Source of the DNA: Mnemiopsis leidyi
Lineage: Eukaryota; Ctenophora; Tentaculata; Lobata; Bolinopsidae
Length of the DNA: 21,345 nucleotides
NCBI GenBank assembly: GCA_000226015.1
Contig: JH152816.1
Location: 7,098-28,442, forward strand
Reading direction: 5' to 3'
Every line of letters begins with the position of its first letter. The first letter of the stretch is position 1. The notes beneath the pieces were generated by a model that searched no databases, was not told the DNA's origin, and saw only the letters and a list, made by a program, of their open reading frames with translations. This document shows positions 1 through 10,033 of this stretch, one piece after another. The position numbers were made by a program, and so were the translations under genes.

Positions 1-1325
1 GCATGTGCACAAAAAGTACAAAACAAGGGTTGGCGATCGACAGCGTAAATTTGGATAATTAGCTCAAAAAGCGTCCGTCCGTCCGTCCGTCCGTACGTCC
101 GCGCGCACGTCGGCGCGCAAGCTCCTTTATCAAACTTAATTATGTATACGATTACAATTATAGGTTTTAACTGCCTCAGGCCGCAGAATGTATTCAACAT
201 CATGAAATGTATACATAATTAATTACCTCGCAACAACTACAACAACATATACAATCAAACAGGAAAACAAAAAAGTAAAAGTAAAGTACAATCAAAATTC
301 TTTCAAACTTACGTTTTATTGAGTAATTTGTCGAATAACAGAGAGAAATAAATATATGAGCACTATTAATCCCAGCTCCGACCAAATCCTCCGACTAATT
401 CACGCCAGAAGCATAAACACAACGCAGCATGAATAGATGATGAAGGCAGCACTGAGCACATACAATACAATAACGACGTCATACAGAGCTGAGTTAAGAT
501 ATTTGAAATAAACGATGAAAAGAACGCGCAATTGTGTCTAAACTTTGTGCGTGCAATTTTTCAATCGTGGCTGCATCGAACGGCTGCGTGAATTCGCGCG
601 TCTGATTTTACACGTGCAGAACAACTAACCGAAATTACGTCTGGTACGAGGTTGCGTATTTTGATTCCTCATTCCTCAAGGTTTAATGACAATAAGCGAC
701 GGCAAGATACGGGAAATTCAGCAGTCGCCTGACACAATGAAAGCCGCCGCAATTCTTGTTGAACTTACTAAGCTCTCAGTTTGGGGATCCTTGTATATTC
801 ACATATGGCAAGGCTACTAAAGCGTTCCCTGAATTTTTCTGCAAAACTGTGACTTAAGGGCCCTACAGAAGCCCCAAGCCTGTAGAGTCCGGCAATGGGT
901 CCCAAACACACTCTCCCACTCGATCTAGTACTTCAAATGTTTAACTATTACTCTTTGTGTTTTATATTTAAATCGGTTTTCTTTATTATCTATTTGTAAA
1001 TAAATCTTAAAAATGTAACTGAATTGAACGATAAATATTGGTCTTGAAGGGGTGTAAAAGGTTTTTTGCTAATTGATTCAAATTAACGACAGTAAAGAAT
1101 GCTCAAAAATCAAAAACTATTAGAGAAAATCTGGAACTTTTCTGCTGCTGGATTTGTTACTCTTAACCACATACAATTGATCAAAGCTAAAACCAAAGTC
1201 CAGTCTCTTATTACTGGATAATATTTTTTCTAAATAACAGTAAAACAATTTTTTGATATAATTTTAAACTCATCTCATACTTATTAAGATCATTTTCAGG
1301 CTGCATTCATGAACCTTCTGATTTT
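1..1325. other. Region without recognisable gene
   Basis: No frame on either strand gives a convincing protein. It holds the GTCC microsatellite listed separately and an AATAAA hexamer at 999-1004. That hexamer, in AT-rich sequence, could be the poly(A) signal of a + strand gene lying to the left of the window, in which case part of this stretch would be a 3'UTR. The minus-strand ORF at 200-385 is low-complexity and hydrophobic with no family resemblance, so I treat it as chance. Confidence 0.5.
73..119. repeat. GTCC microsatellite with flanking GC-rich alternating tract
   Basis: Five perfect GTCC units (73-92) are followed by one mutated unit (GTAC), one more GTCC, and then a GC-rich purine-pyrimidine alternating stretch at 101-119 with two GCGCGC runs. 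This is an isolated GC-rich spot in otherwise AT-rich DNA. Confidence 0.9.
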
Positions 1326-1327
1326 AG
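1326..1327 (+). promoter_or_regulatory. Acceptor-like AG upstream of the PAS ORF
   Basis: The sequence TGATTTTAG ends 18 nt before the ATG at 1346. The TAG is also an in-frame stop, so coding cannot extend upstream without splicing here. A second acceptor-like site, CATTTTCAG, ends at 1299; used on its own it would place an earlier ATG (1309) first, opening a 17-codon reading frame that overlaps the PAS start. The 1327 site therefore suits the long ORF better. Confidence 0.4.
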
Positions 1328-1345
1328 GTTCAGAATACAACTCTT

Positions 1346-2371
1346 ATGACTACCTGCAATAGTCCACCTTGTCGACTTCTTTCACCTGTTACAAGCTCAT
1401 CTGTTAGTCAAAATCGTGCAAAGGAGAACAGACAGCGTTTCAGAAAAATTATTGACGAAATTAAAGAGCTTATTTGTGATGGGGAATATTCAACAAATCA
1501 AGTTCTTTCACAAGCAATTGCCCACATTGCTTTAAGCAAATTCGATGAAAGCCATCAAAAGAGCAGCAACTTGTCTCTTTTTGATACTGAAGAAATTCTT
1601 AAGTCTTTTAATTCCATAGGCTTTGGTGTGACAGCAGAGGGAAAAATTGTTTTCACATCCAAAAACTTCCCTGCTTTCTTTGGAACTAAAAATTGCTTCA
1701 TTGGTAATCACATAAGTTTGCTAGTTGGTAAATCTCATGAGTTCATGTATCAGGTCTTCCATCATAGGCAAAATGTTGTGTTATGCACTCTGAACTGCCC
1801 TGGAAATAACAATTCCAAATTCATTTTGAGAGGAAAGTTTTTAAAGGATGGCAATGGTAATGAACTTTTTCTTGTTGCAGCTGAAAAAGTGGAGCCATTG
1901 GCCAACACATTGACATCTTTGTTCAGTGCTCAAGAAATTTTGCTTGATGAATCTTTTGGGTTTCTCAACAAATCATACACTTACCTTGACAAATTTCTAG
2001 GTTTCAACGTTCACCAAGACAATTTTTTAGACTATATTGTTGATGATGATCTTTTTTCTTGCTTTGGAAACATTAAAAATGAACTATTGCATTCTGGATA
2101 TAAAGACACTGTCATCAGACACTATTGCTCAGATGGGTGTTTGCTGTTTGTCCACATCAAGATTTTCTCCATGCAATCAGCCAGCGGAAGTACAATTATG
2201 GTTTGTTACTGCATCCCTTATGCGTTTGGAGTTTCTGATCCATATACTGTCCCAAATATTATTGAACATGGTTTGCGAATGCTGAACAGTACTGATGCAT
2301 GGTTATCACATCTTCCAAGCCACAGCTCACTTAAAAGAAATCTTCTTACTTTGTCAAGAAATTGTCCCTGA
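1346..2371 (+). CDS. Divergent bHLH-PAS protein, CLOCK-like
   Basis: The 341-residue ORF has the order bHLH, PAS-A, PAS-B. Residues 22-65 form a helix-loop-helix: helix 1 (IIDEIKELI, 35-43) matches CLOCK and p160 coactivators in its hydrophobic spacing, and helix 2 is about 50-65. PAS-A starts near residue 79, with the EGKIVFTSKN strand matching CLOCK's DGSIIYVSES region. FLVAAEKVEP near 176-185 resembles the end of PAS-A in CLOCK. PAS-B (about 193-295) keeps a DY..DDDL element, L..SG spacing and a final IMVCYC strand, ending like CLOCK's VCTHTVVSYAEV. Such proteins normally pair with ARNT/BMAL to bind E-boxes in the nucleus. The ExxRR DNA-reading motif is absent here (AKENR instead). The protein stops soon after PAS-B, with no glutamine-rich tail. 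No intron is seen. NCOA/p160 ancestry or a decaying retrocopy are alternatives. The family-level call is fairly secure; CLOCK is the best guess. Confidence 0.6.
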   Translation: MTTCNSPPCRLLSPVTSSSVSQNRAKENRQRFRKIIDEIKELICDGEYSTNQVLSQAIAHIALSKFDESHQKSSNLSLFDTEEILKSFNSIGFGVTAEGKIVFTSKNFPAFFGTKNCFIGNHISLLVGKSHEFMYQVFHHRQNVVLCTLNCPGNNNSKFILRGKFLKDGNGNELFLVAAEKVEPLANTLTSLFSAQEILLDESFGFLNKSYTYLDKFLGFNVHQDNFLDYIVDDDLFSCFGNIKNELLHSGYKDTVIRHYCSDGCLLFVHIKIFSMQSASGSTIMVCYCIPYAFGVSDPYTVPNIIEHGLRMLNSTDAWLSHLPSHSSLKRNLLTLSRNCP

Positions 2372-2560
2372 ATTGTTTGTTACACGCCCTTCTGATACTG
2401 AAATATCTTACGGCCCTCAGACAAATGAGTACCACTATTTGAAAGTTGATCTTATCAATGTAGGTACCTCATTTCATTTTGACGTATCTTTCCTCATAAG
2501 GAGATTTTTACCAAATTGTAAAAGTGGTTATTTATTTTGCATTTCGTTCAGCTTCATAAT

Positions 2561-2758
2561 TCAATTTATAAATGTCTGTGGTGCTACAGATAATGTAAAA
2601 AACAAATGCCAAGTGCCATTGAAAGGCTTTCCTTCTGACATGCTAATAGCTTGCTCAAATTTATTACTTTCAATAGAATTTTCTGCTTTTATTGCTTTAA
2701 ACTTATTCAAAGTATCAAATGTTCCCAAGGGACCTTCTACTAAGATATTTGCGATCCT
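2561..2758 (-). pseudogene. Possible CWF19L1-like metallophosphatase fragment
   Basis: The minus strand has an open stretch beginning at an acceptor-like TTTGAG and reading RIANILVEGPLGTFDTLNK, followed by KAIKA and later KFEQAISMSEGKPF. Its spacing (ILV.G..G.FDTL, a lysine-rich helix, then FE......G..F) recalls the N-terminus of CWF19L1, an RNA lariat-debranching-related protein, where the first motif is GDVEGKFD. The metal-binding Asp of the GD pair would be Pro here. There is no good ATG (it would need TTG), and the frame ends at a TGA with no partner exon recognised. It may be a decayed copy or a chance resemblance. Confidence 0.2.
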
Positions 2759-2764
2759 CAAACA

Positions 2765-2770
2765 AATAAA
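2765..2770 (+). terminator. Poly(A) signal candidate, PAS gene
   Basis: This is an AATAAA hexamer 394 nt after the PAS ORF stop, the first canonical one downstream, and could define that gene's 3' end. Confidence 0.35.
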
Positions 2771-2774
2771 TTGA

Positions 2775-4093
2775 CCCCATGATCACCCCATAAGCACTAG
2801 CTCCGAAATTTTAACAGCCACTTTTATAATTTTATGTGTGTTGGCAATTTGAAGATATTTTGATATAGTGATTGCTTTTAAACAGTCTCTCTTTTTGAAA
2901 GGTATAATAATTTATTTTTATGCAAAATAATGTCGAACAGTATTGGAAAAAAAAAAAAAAAAATCACAAATTTTTGTGTAAATTATTTTTCAATATATTT
3001 TCTGGTTCTCGCAGTGCTTTTCAGGGATAATTATTCTCTGTTTCAGCGCTTTTATGGAAAATTTAGTGATTTTCCTTCCTTTTAAGCATTTCTTTTGATA
3101 AACTATAGTTTTTTGTAAGTTGAGGCCATCTGCAATTCTAAAACATGTATTCCTCTTAAAAATGACATTTTGTTTTGAAAATGTTCCATAGTGCTAGCAA
3201 AATTCCAAATTCGGTTTTAACGGATATTGATTCTGTATGCTTGGTTGTTAGCAACACAAATATCTTCACACAAATTTGTGTCATCCTCTTTTGAGTCAGG
3301 AGTTTTTATCAATTAATTATCATGTTGGGATGAGTTTGTTTGGTACACGATTTGAACAGTTAAGACCGAGATAGTAAGCACTGCCGAGATGGTAAGAACT
3401 GCCGTGTTCTTGCAAAATTCATCATTTATAATATATAGCTTAACATCCCACGTCCATATTAGCATCCAAATTATGCCGAGAACCACTTAAGTTCTTAGGT
3501 GGTCACATCAACGTTATACTGATAAAAATCCAAAGTGCAACAAACTCGCCCATTATCTATAATTATGATTGGTGCAATAACATCGATACATCTAATTTGT
3601 TACGATTACAAACTAATTAAATTGCTTTGATTTAATAGAAAAATCTCTTATTTATAGACCCTCAAGCTTTTACTATACCGGTTTCCTCTTTGGCCATGTT
3701 TTCGCTATTGACTTTTCAATAAATCTTAGAGAGTTTTTGCCAGTATGGAGTTTCTTTATCATGATTAACTGAAGTGTACTAGTACTGGGCATAGATTTTT
3801 TAGGTCTATGGACATCAGAATTTTTGGGGATGAGTCGGAAATGTTTTTCATCATGTGACAGCCATTGACCAATAAGAATCCAGAAACGACCAATCAATTT
3901 TGAGAAATACTGTCAAGTGATACAAAAGATTTCCTTAATAATTCTGACCTCCATTGTACTGTCTTATATTGAATATACATACTGAATTAATATTCAGTAA
4001 CTCTCATATGACTGAAACTTCCCAGTCGCCTCTATTCTGTTGGTGCAGATTTTAATTATTGTAAAATGTTACCAGTTTTGATATCATGTACTA
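2775..4093. other. Intergenic stretch, nothing recognised
   Basis: AT-rich, with no convincing coding frame on either strand. The only notable items are an uninterrupted A17 tract at 2947-2963 and a small imperfect duplication of GAGATRGTAAG with CTGCCG around 3367-3405. The minus-strand ORF at 3673-3897 shows no family signature. Confidence 0.5.
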
Positions 4094-4095
4094 TA

Positions 4096-4283
4096 CAGGG
4101 TGACCCAGAAAATATATTCTTTTAAAATCTGATGAAAGAATGTTCTTGTTATTTTAAAAAACTGTGTTCAGGGGAGATGTCACTTATTTGTTTTAAACCT
4201 AATATATATTTTGGTCAATTATTCCTGGAATTCATTGCTAAAATTCGCTAGACGGTAATTTGAGTTTTTTCTGGGCCACCCTG
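4096..4283. mobile_element. 188-bp MITE, Tc1/mariner type
   Basis: Terminal inverted repeats CAGGGTGACCCAGAAAA (left) and the complement of CAGGGTGGCCCAGAAAA (right) match at 16 of 17 positions. Both ends are flanked by TA (4094-4095 and 4284-4285), the target duplication typical of Tc1/mariner elements. The interior is AT-rich and non-coding, so this is a non-autonomous miniature element that would need a transposase supplied from elsewhere. Confidence 0.85.
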
Positions 4284-4285
4284 TA

Positions 4286-4964
4286 TTAACGATATTCAGG
4301 CAAATTTGAATAGAAGTTCCAATTTATTCTAAGTTTGAAATCCATATCAATAATTTTCCTGTGATTGACTTAATGTGTAAAGCTATCTAAAAGGCAAGGC
4401 TCAGATTTGAAATCCATTAATGGATACCAAAGTGAAGGAATCGCCAAGTTTTGATTAATTCTTAAGCAAGTTTTTCAGACATAGGTAAAGATGCAGCATA
4501 GATCTTACCTTCCAATTTAATGGACTGTTATTTTAAGAGAGGGGCTGGGCTGTCAATTGCTCACGTGAGGAAAGCTCTTTAAATATGCTTTGCCTGCCCT
4601 TCTTGCTACGTTAATGTACAAGGGGCCGTTTGTATACCTATTTCATCCCCTTCCTGTTATCAAGTTTAACTAGAAAATAAGCAGATAGATTTATAAAGGA
4701 AGAAAACAAGTTGATAAAAATTAGGAGGGCCGTCTGGGCAAGGCTGTTATCCAACACCCCGGATTTGTCCTATGGTCAAAGCCCTATGGACAAAAGAATT
4801 CACCATTGTGACTGACACGACATCTCTACTTTTTTCCTATGGTCATGGTCAAGATAATCATTTTCTCCACATATTTTTCAGAAAATCCAAGAAGAATTTG
4901 TGTTTTTTTAACCGTGGCAATTATTTAGTTATAGCAGTAATTGGTTGGTTGTATATTATATAAT
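4286..4964. other. Intergenic stretch, nothing recognised
   Basis: No gene, RNA gene or clear repeat is visible. The 63-residue ORF at 4772-4963 has no recognisable domain and abuts the SINE, so I do not call it. Confidence 0.5.
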
Positions 4965-5214
4965 GGGTTGGTGGTGTAGTGGTGCAGGAGGTAAGGGGTT
5001 ATACTCCATGATACCCAAGTCCGTTAGGAGAGTGTCAAGGACATATGCCTTATAAACCATTTACGGTCCACTCTGCTAAATGACCAAAAAACCGTTATTA
5101 AGGGTTAAATATTAGGGAGTCTCTCATAGAAGATGAATCTTCCAGGTTGTCCAACCAGCACAGTGAAACTGTAAAAAACCTCGGTAGAGGTGTAACAAAA
5201 ACCAATAAAAAAAG
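4965..5214 (+). mobile_element. tRNA-derived SINE
   Basis: The head folds like a tRNA 5' end: a seven-base stem start (GGGTTGG) followed by TGGTGTAGTGG at 4972-4982, a good pol III A box with T at tRNA position 8. A decayed B box (CCCAAGTCC) lies near 5014-5022, at about the expected distance. The body follows, ending in an A-rich tail of ACCAATAAAAAAA type. The last 50 bases (5161-5210) match a second copy at 16620-16669, which shows it is dispersed. No target-site duplication is obvious, so this is an old insertion. It contains no ORF, as expected. Confidence 0.65.
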
Positions 5215-5863
5215 ATTCCATGGTCAATCTTAAGTTAAAGCCATGGTAAAAAATTTGGAAAACAGGACCCAGTGATAGAAAGTAAGAAGTTTAGATATGG
5301 CATGCCTAGCCAATATTGAAGCATGTATGATACTGGCCGCAAGTTAATTTTAGAGTTAAATGCTACAATTGAATAAGCTGGAAAAGTTAAACTGCCTTCA
5401 ACTTAAATTTGATGACTCTATTCATGGCTAATAATAAGCTATATGAGGTACTAGTTATTTATTCCAAGAATCAAGAGTTGAGCAATATTCCCGGTGCTTA
5501 TTAGTGCACCGTCTACATTCTACCGATTTTTCAATCTGATGTTGATGAAAATTTTCTCTAACTCTTCTCACTACAAACTTGATCTTGAACTAACTAGTAC
5601 TAAAAACATCGAGCTATATATGACATCAACATTTGGATACCTCCCATATGTGGCTTACGTTATCATGAAATATCAGAGTTATAGATTTCAATGCAAGATA
5701 ACCTCCAGTAATTGCATTTGGAATGGCAGGGGCTGAAATTAATGTACAATAAACGGCTATACTTCAAGTAGTTTAGCATGAATTTCTTTAGTCTATAATC
5801 AGGTTTAAATTTGTGGCTAATAAATTCCTTTCCATTATTACATAAATAATGCTGCTTTAAACT

Positions 5864-5926
5864 GTTTGGCTATATTTCAAACTGCAATCTTTTAAAGTGT
5901 TTGGCTATATTTCAAACTACAATCTT
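5864..5926. repeat. Two-copy tandem duplication, 35-bp period
   Basis: GTTTGGCTATATTTCAAACT begins at 5864 and recurs at 5899, with only one substitution over the 28 shared bases (CTGCAATCTT against CTACAATCTT). Confidence 0.85.
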
Positions 5927-6270
5927 GATTGTGATCTTTTCATTAGTGTTGTGTGCAAGTAAATGTTTTTTGTAGCTGTTTTGTTTTCCGTGATCAATAA
6001 TTTGTTAGTGCTGTTACAGAAAGCCCATACCTATGAAATGATCAACAGACTGTAAATTTCAAATAAAGTACTCAAACTAATGCCTCACGCACAATGCTAG
6101 TGTAAATTGGTAAAAGTACAAGAAATTGAAATTTAAAAGCTATATACATATTTTATACTCTGCAATTTAATTAAATGCATGTGGCAAGTTTTTGAGTGCT
6201 TAATATATCCCAGAAAATTTATCGATTTTTATCAGAATTGCAGGAAGGCTGTCCCATTATACTTAACCAG

Positions 6271-6321
6271 ATCGATAAATCAATTATTGGTCCATCGATA
6301 TTATTATTGGTTTATCGATAT
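6271..6321. promoter_or_regulatory. Cluster of ATCGAT / TATCGATA sites
   Basis: Three ATCGAT-core sites lie within about 50 bp: GATCGATAAA, CCATCGATAT and TTATCGATAT. The last two sit in a degenerate direct repeat of TTATTGG..ATCGATAT. TATCGATA is the DREF/DRE motif found upstream of housekeeping genes in insects; whether it works in this organism is unknown. It lies about 600 bp upstream of the CNOT7/8-like gene. Confidence 0.25.
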
Positions 6322-6883
6322 AATTAAAGTATTTGGAATCTGCTGTTGTTTTTAAGCGGTAGCCTGTCGTGTAGTACTACTATTCATAACATTTAGGACA
6401 TAAAAATCATCCAAAGTTTATCTTGCTTGCCGGGTTTTTATCATGTTCAAGATTGGATGAGATACCAAGTGACTTTTTTGTATCAGCAACCAGACTGTCA
6501 GAGAGCATGTGTCAGAGAGTATGTTGTCAAAAACACTTCGCATTACTGTATAATATTCTAGTACGAGATTTGTCGAAGCCTTTATAATTTTATATGCTCT
6601 CTGATCTGGTTTTTTGTAACTACGGTAATGCTTTTATGGACTTTTGTCAGCGTTGACAATACAGCATCAATAATGTAAAATGAATCTTTATGACTCAAGA
6701 ATTGTTTCATTTCTTTTCTCAAGCCTCAGTTACATCAATGCAATTATAAATCCGAGTCCATTGACTATTCCTAATTCATAAATTACTTCTCTTTAAAAGA
6801 AAAGGACAAATCACAGTGAGAGATAAGACAGTTCCTAAGCAATACCTAATGAAATAGTAACACCGTGTTTCATGTCTCCTAAC

Positions 6884-6885
6884 AG
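6884..6885 (+). promoter_or_regulatory. Acceptor-like AG upstream of CNOT7/8
   Basis: The pyrimidine-rich TGTCTCCTAACAG ends 29 nt before the start ATG, an excellent 3' splice-site context including a TAAC-like branch sequence. It would be the acceptor of a 5'UTR intron or of a spliced leader. Confidence 0.5.
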
Positions 6886-6893
6886 TTAGGTAC

Positions 6894-6911
6894 ATGAAGA
6901 AAGTGGTGTGA
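6894..6911 (+). other. Five-codon uORF before the deadenylase
   Basis: ATG-AAG-AAA-GTG-GTG-TGA lies in the short leader, and its stop is 3 nt upstream of the main ATG. If the acceptor at 6885 is used, this is the first AUG on the mRNA, so reinitiation or leaky scanning would set deadenylase output. Confidence 0.4.
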
Positions 6912-6914
6912 ACT

Positions 6915-9900
6915 ATGCCAGCAAGCACTGCTATTGCCAACAATCTGATACGGGATGTCTGGAGAGACAACTTGGAGGAGGAGTTTGAGAAGATTAGACA
7001 ACTCATTCCAATCTATAATTATGTCTCCATAGGTTTGACAAGATTTGATAGTTCGGTCGGGTTTTGATTGTATAGATTTTTATGGTGATCAAGGCAGTTT
7101 CATACAAGTGACAAAAACAAATGTGCAACGCCCCTACTCCACTTACGCTTAAAGAGCAACTTATTTCGTCAGACACTGAGTTTCCTGGTGTGGTAGCTCG
7201 GCCTCTTGGAGAGTTCCGCAGTAACAACGACTACATGTACCAGCTCCTTAAAGTAAACGTAGACATGCTCAAGATCATTCAGCTTGGTAAGTCTGCTTGC
7301 TCTGAATTTATCAAGTTTCTTAAGTCTTTGAGGTATGTTGTTGCTTAGGGGTCCAAATCTAACCTCATACCCTAACCCAAAAAACGTTGATCAAAGCTCT
7401 AACCCAAGGTTTGTACTGCGCAGAAAAAGAATTGATTAAAATGACTTGTTGGTTTTTCACTTATAGCAAAAATCATAAAAAATCTCCTAATATTTCTGCG
7501 TGGTTTAAGTGCATGTATTTTACAATAAACTTTTCAATATATAAGGGCCATTTGTACGACTGAGGTTTTTATCAGTTCTAAGATATTTCGTTTATCTGTT
7601 GATAATTCGTCACATACTAATAAAATACCAACATACTCTTACACAAGGTTTTATATAGGTTCTAACTGCATACTTATTTTATTTTTTTCTTAATTTAAAC
7701 CTGCCAAAATATTATTTCATTTCGTGAAACTGCAACAAGACTGAATATATAACTCGTGTTGTGTGCTAGGCATCACGTTAGCTGACGAACAAGGAAAACA
7801 CCCCAAGGGACCCTGCACCTGGCAGTTCAACTTCAAGTTCAGCCTCAATGAGGACATGTATGCGCAGGTGAGTTTGTGTAACATTTGTAAATGCAGTCAT
7901 CGCTTGCGATGAGTACCTCTGTTAAGTAACCCTTTCAACTTTACTGTTGGGGATTTTTCATGCTGAATAGTCTTTTTAAGGTTTCTTTAAACCATAGAGT
8001 TTAAGTTTGATGAATGTTTAATTATAATAGGGATTGTTCTGTCGATTTGTCCGTGGGACACTAAATTTCATGATCTCAATATCTACCTTCAACAATTTTC
8101 CAGGACTCGATAGATCTACTGAACAGATCCGGAATACAGTTTAAGAGACACGAAGAAGAGGGTATCGAGGTCGACGACTTTGCCGAGCTACTCATCCCAT
8201 CAGGACTGGTCCTGGTGGATACCCATTTTGTCAGTTTTCACTCACCTTACGACTTTGGGTACCTCCTCAAAGTTCTCACTAACAGAAATCTCCCCGATGA
8301 AGAGGATGTATGTGTACAGTTTTAGTTCTGTTGGTGTTATCTTTGTCGTCGTTATAGCTGCATGTTTTAAGTTCCGATGGTGTTATCTTTGTCGTCGTTA
8401 TTGCTGTATGTTTTAGTTCTGTTGGTGTTATCTTTGTCATCGTTATAGCTGAATGTTTTTAGTTCTGATGGTGTTATCTTTGTCGTCGTTAGTGCTTCAT
8501 GTTTTTAGTTCTAATGGTTTTATCTTTGTTTTCGTTATTGCTGTATGTTTTTAGTTCCGATGGTGTTATTTTTGTCGTCGTTGTGCTGTATGTTTTTCGT
8601 TCTGATGATGTCATCTTGAGTCGGCGTAATTCCTGATTACATTTTGTCTCACTTAGTACAAAACATAGCACTGCAGTTCTGCTCGCATATATCCTTCGTT
8701 ATCAATTGTCTATAATTAGTTAGGTCTGAACAAATAACCGATCACTGGACCCGCTTGATTTTTTAAAAATCTAAAGATTTTATACAGCTTTCTTTGGCTG
8801 TACGGCAAACCAATATCATATATCAAATTAGCGTATAATTGGTCGTGAGGTCGTGTCTAGGCCGGTGCAATGTTTTTTACATTTTGAGCGTTAAGTTTTA
8901 AAACATGGCTATTTTGGTCAAGACTAAACAAATGCTGTTAGCAGAAGTTACATTGTGATTTATAAATAACTTACAGCCTCCCCACGACCATCTGGACGTG
9001 TGAACTGTACCCCTACTCAGCTTAACACACTCATGGATTTCAGGATTTTTTTGACCTACTGAGACTGTACTTCCCAATTGTTTACGACATAAAGTATCTG
9101 ATGAAGAGTTGTAAAACACTGAAAGGAGGACTACAGGTATATTTAACTGCAACAATGCACGTCATAAGAATTCTCGGGGAGAAGTCCAAAAATTTTTCAT
9201 CGAGTGACAGCGGTCAGCGATCGGCCATTTTAAAGCAACCAAGTTATTTCAAGAATCGCTGTCCCGTGATGAAAATATTTTCAGTATCTTCCTGAGAATT
9301 CCAATGTCTATATCGAGTTAAAATTAAAATGTTTAATGTTGCTATAAAGAACAGTATTTATGGAGAAATTTCTCAAAATTGTTTTGATTTAAGGAGATGT
9401 TACATATTAGTTTGATTTGAGGCACCTTAAATTTTTTCTTGTATGACTAAACGTTTTTGAGACATTTTCCTCTTGAATCATCTCATACCTAAACCTGAGG
9501 AAACAAATTAGTTCACAATTGTAGACTGTGACTCTTTAAATCATGAGTTCCGAAGTATTTACAAAACTCCATAATCAATGTAGGAAACAGCAGACAGTTT
9601 GGAAATTGAGCGGATCGGATCACAGCACCAAGCAGGATCAGATAGTCTCTTAACTTCAGCCACTTTCTTCAAGGTAAAGCCTCCTTCATTGATACTCCTT
9701 CATTTACTTTTTCTATTTTCTTTTTAACTTACTTCTGGTACTGTAATGATATTTCTTATTTCCGCTACTGAATAAGTATCTTAATTAGTCCCCATATCAT
9801 ACAACTTTTTTGGTATTTAATGAGAGATTTACATAAAACACCGGTAAAACCCGATATAATAACTTCCACAGATGAGGCGGTTGTACTTTGAAGACTTTAT

Positions 9901-10033
9901 AGACAACGACAAGTACAGCGGGAGATTATACGGCCTTCAGGGAGGCAACGTGGCGATGAACCACATGGACAACAGGATGCCGCCTGTCTCACTCGTTCAA
10001 CCTACAGACGATACGGCTATCTGTGCTCAGTGA
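6915..10033 (+). CDS. CNOT7: CCR4-NOT deadenylase subunit CNOT7/8 (CAF1/POP2)
   Basis: Seven exons: 6915-7032, 7173-7286, 7770-7867, 8104-8307, 9044-9136, 9584-9673 and 9872-10033. They join in frame through GT-AG introns to give 292 residues; human CNOT7 has 285. The product is a 3'-5' exoribonuclease that shortens mRNA poly(A) tails as a catalytic subunit of CCR4-NOT, in cytoplasm and P-bodies. All DEDD residues are present: Asp40 and Glu42 in [11 protein letters not shown], Asp160 in PYDFGYL and Asp229 in [10 protein letters not shown], with His224 just before it. [14 protein letters not shown] and [14 protein letters not shown] are near-identical to the animal family. The loop before Asp160 is one residue shorter than in human. 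The start is fixed by MPAST, like human MPAAT. One gene seems to cover vertebrate CNOT7 and CNOT8, so the symbol is by orthology. Intron 2 (7287-7769) and intron 5 (9137-9583) show nothing notable; intron 4 holds a minisatellite. Confidence 0.97.
8322..8607. repeat. 45-bp minisatellite in CNOT7/8 intron 4
   Basis: There are about six degenerate copies of a unit starting TTAGTTCTGTTGGTGTTATC and continuing with TTTGTCGTCGTTATAGCTG. The array begins only about 14 bases after the 5' splice site of intron 4. It creates spurious open frames on both strands, which I exclude. Confidence 0.9.

Larger units (their letters stand above)
5215..6884. other. Intergenic region upstream of the deadenylase gene
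   Basis: No gene is recognised. It contains a 35-bp-period duplication (listed separately), AATAAA hexamers near 5747 and at 6062-6067 with no assignable gene, and a cluster of ATCGAT-type sites at 6220-6320. The 80-residue ORF at 5494-5736 has no visible domain. Confidence 0.45.

Noticed and set aside
2295-2774. 159-residue + strand ORF downstream of the PAS gene as a separate gene
   Set aside because: It starts inside the PAS frame, shows no domain, and its second half is antisense to a similarly open minus frame.
4965-5036. Functional tRNA gene
   Set aside because: The A box is good but the anticodon arm and 3' acceptor strand do not pair and the B box is degraded; the SINE reading fits better.
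7003-7227. Minus-strand ORF over CNOT7/8 exons 1-2
   Set aside because: Shadow of the strongly conserved deadenylase exons.
8322-8607. CRISPR-like array
   Set aside because: Repeats are contiguous and degenerate, with no unique spacers, in a eukaryotic intron.
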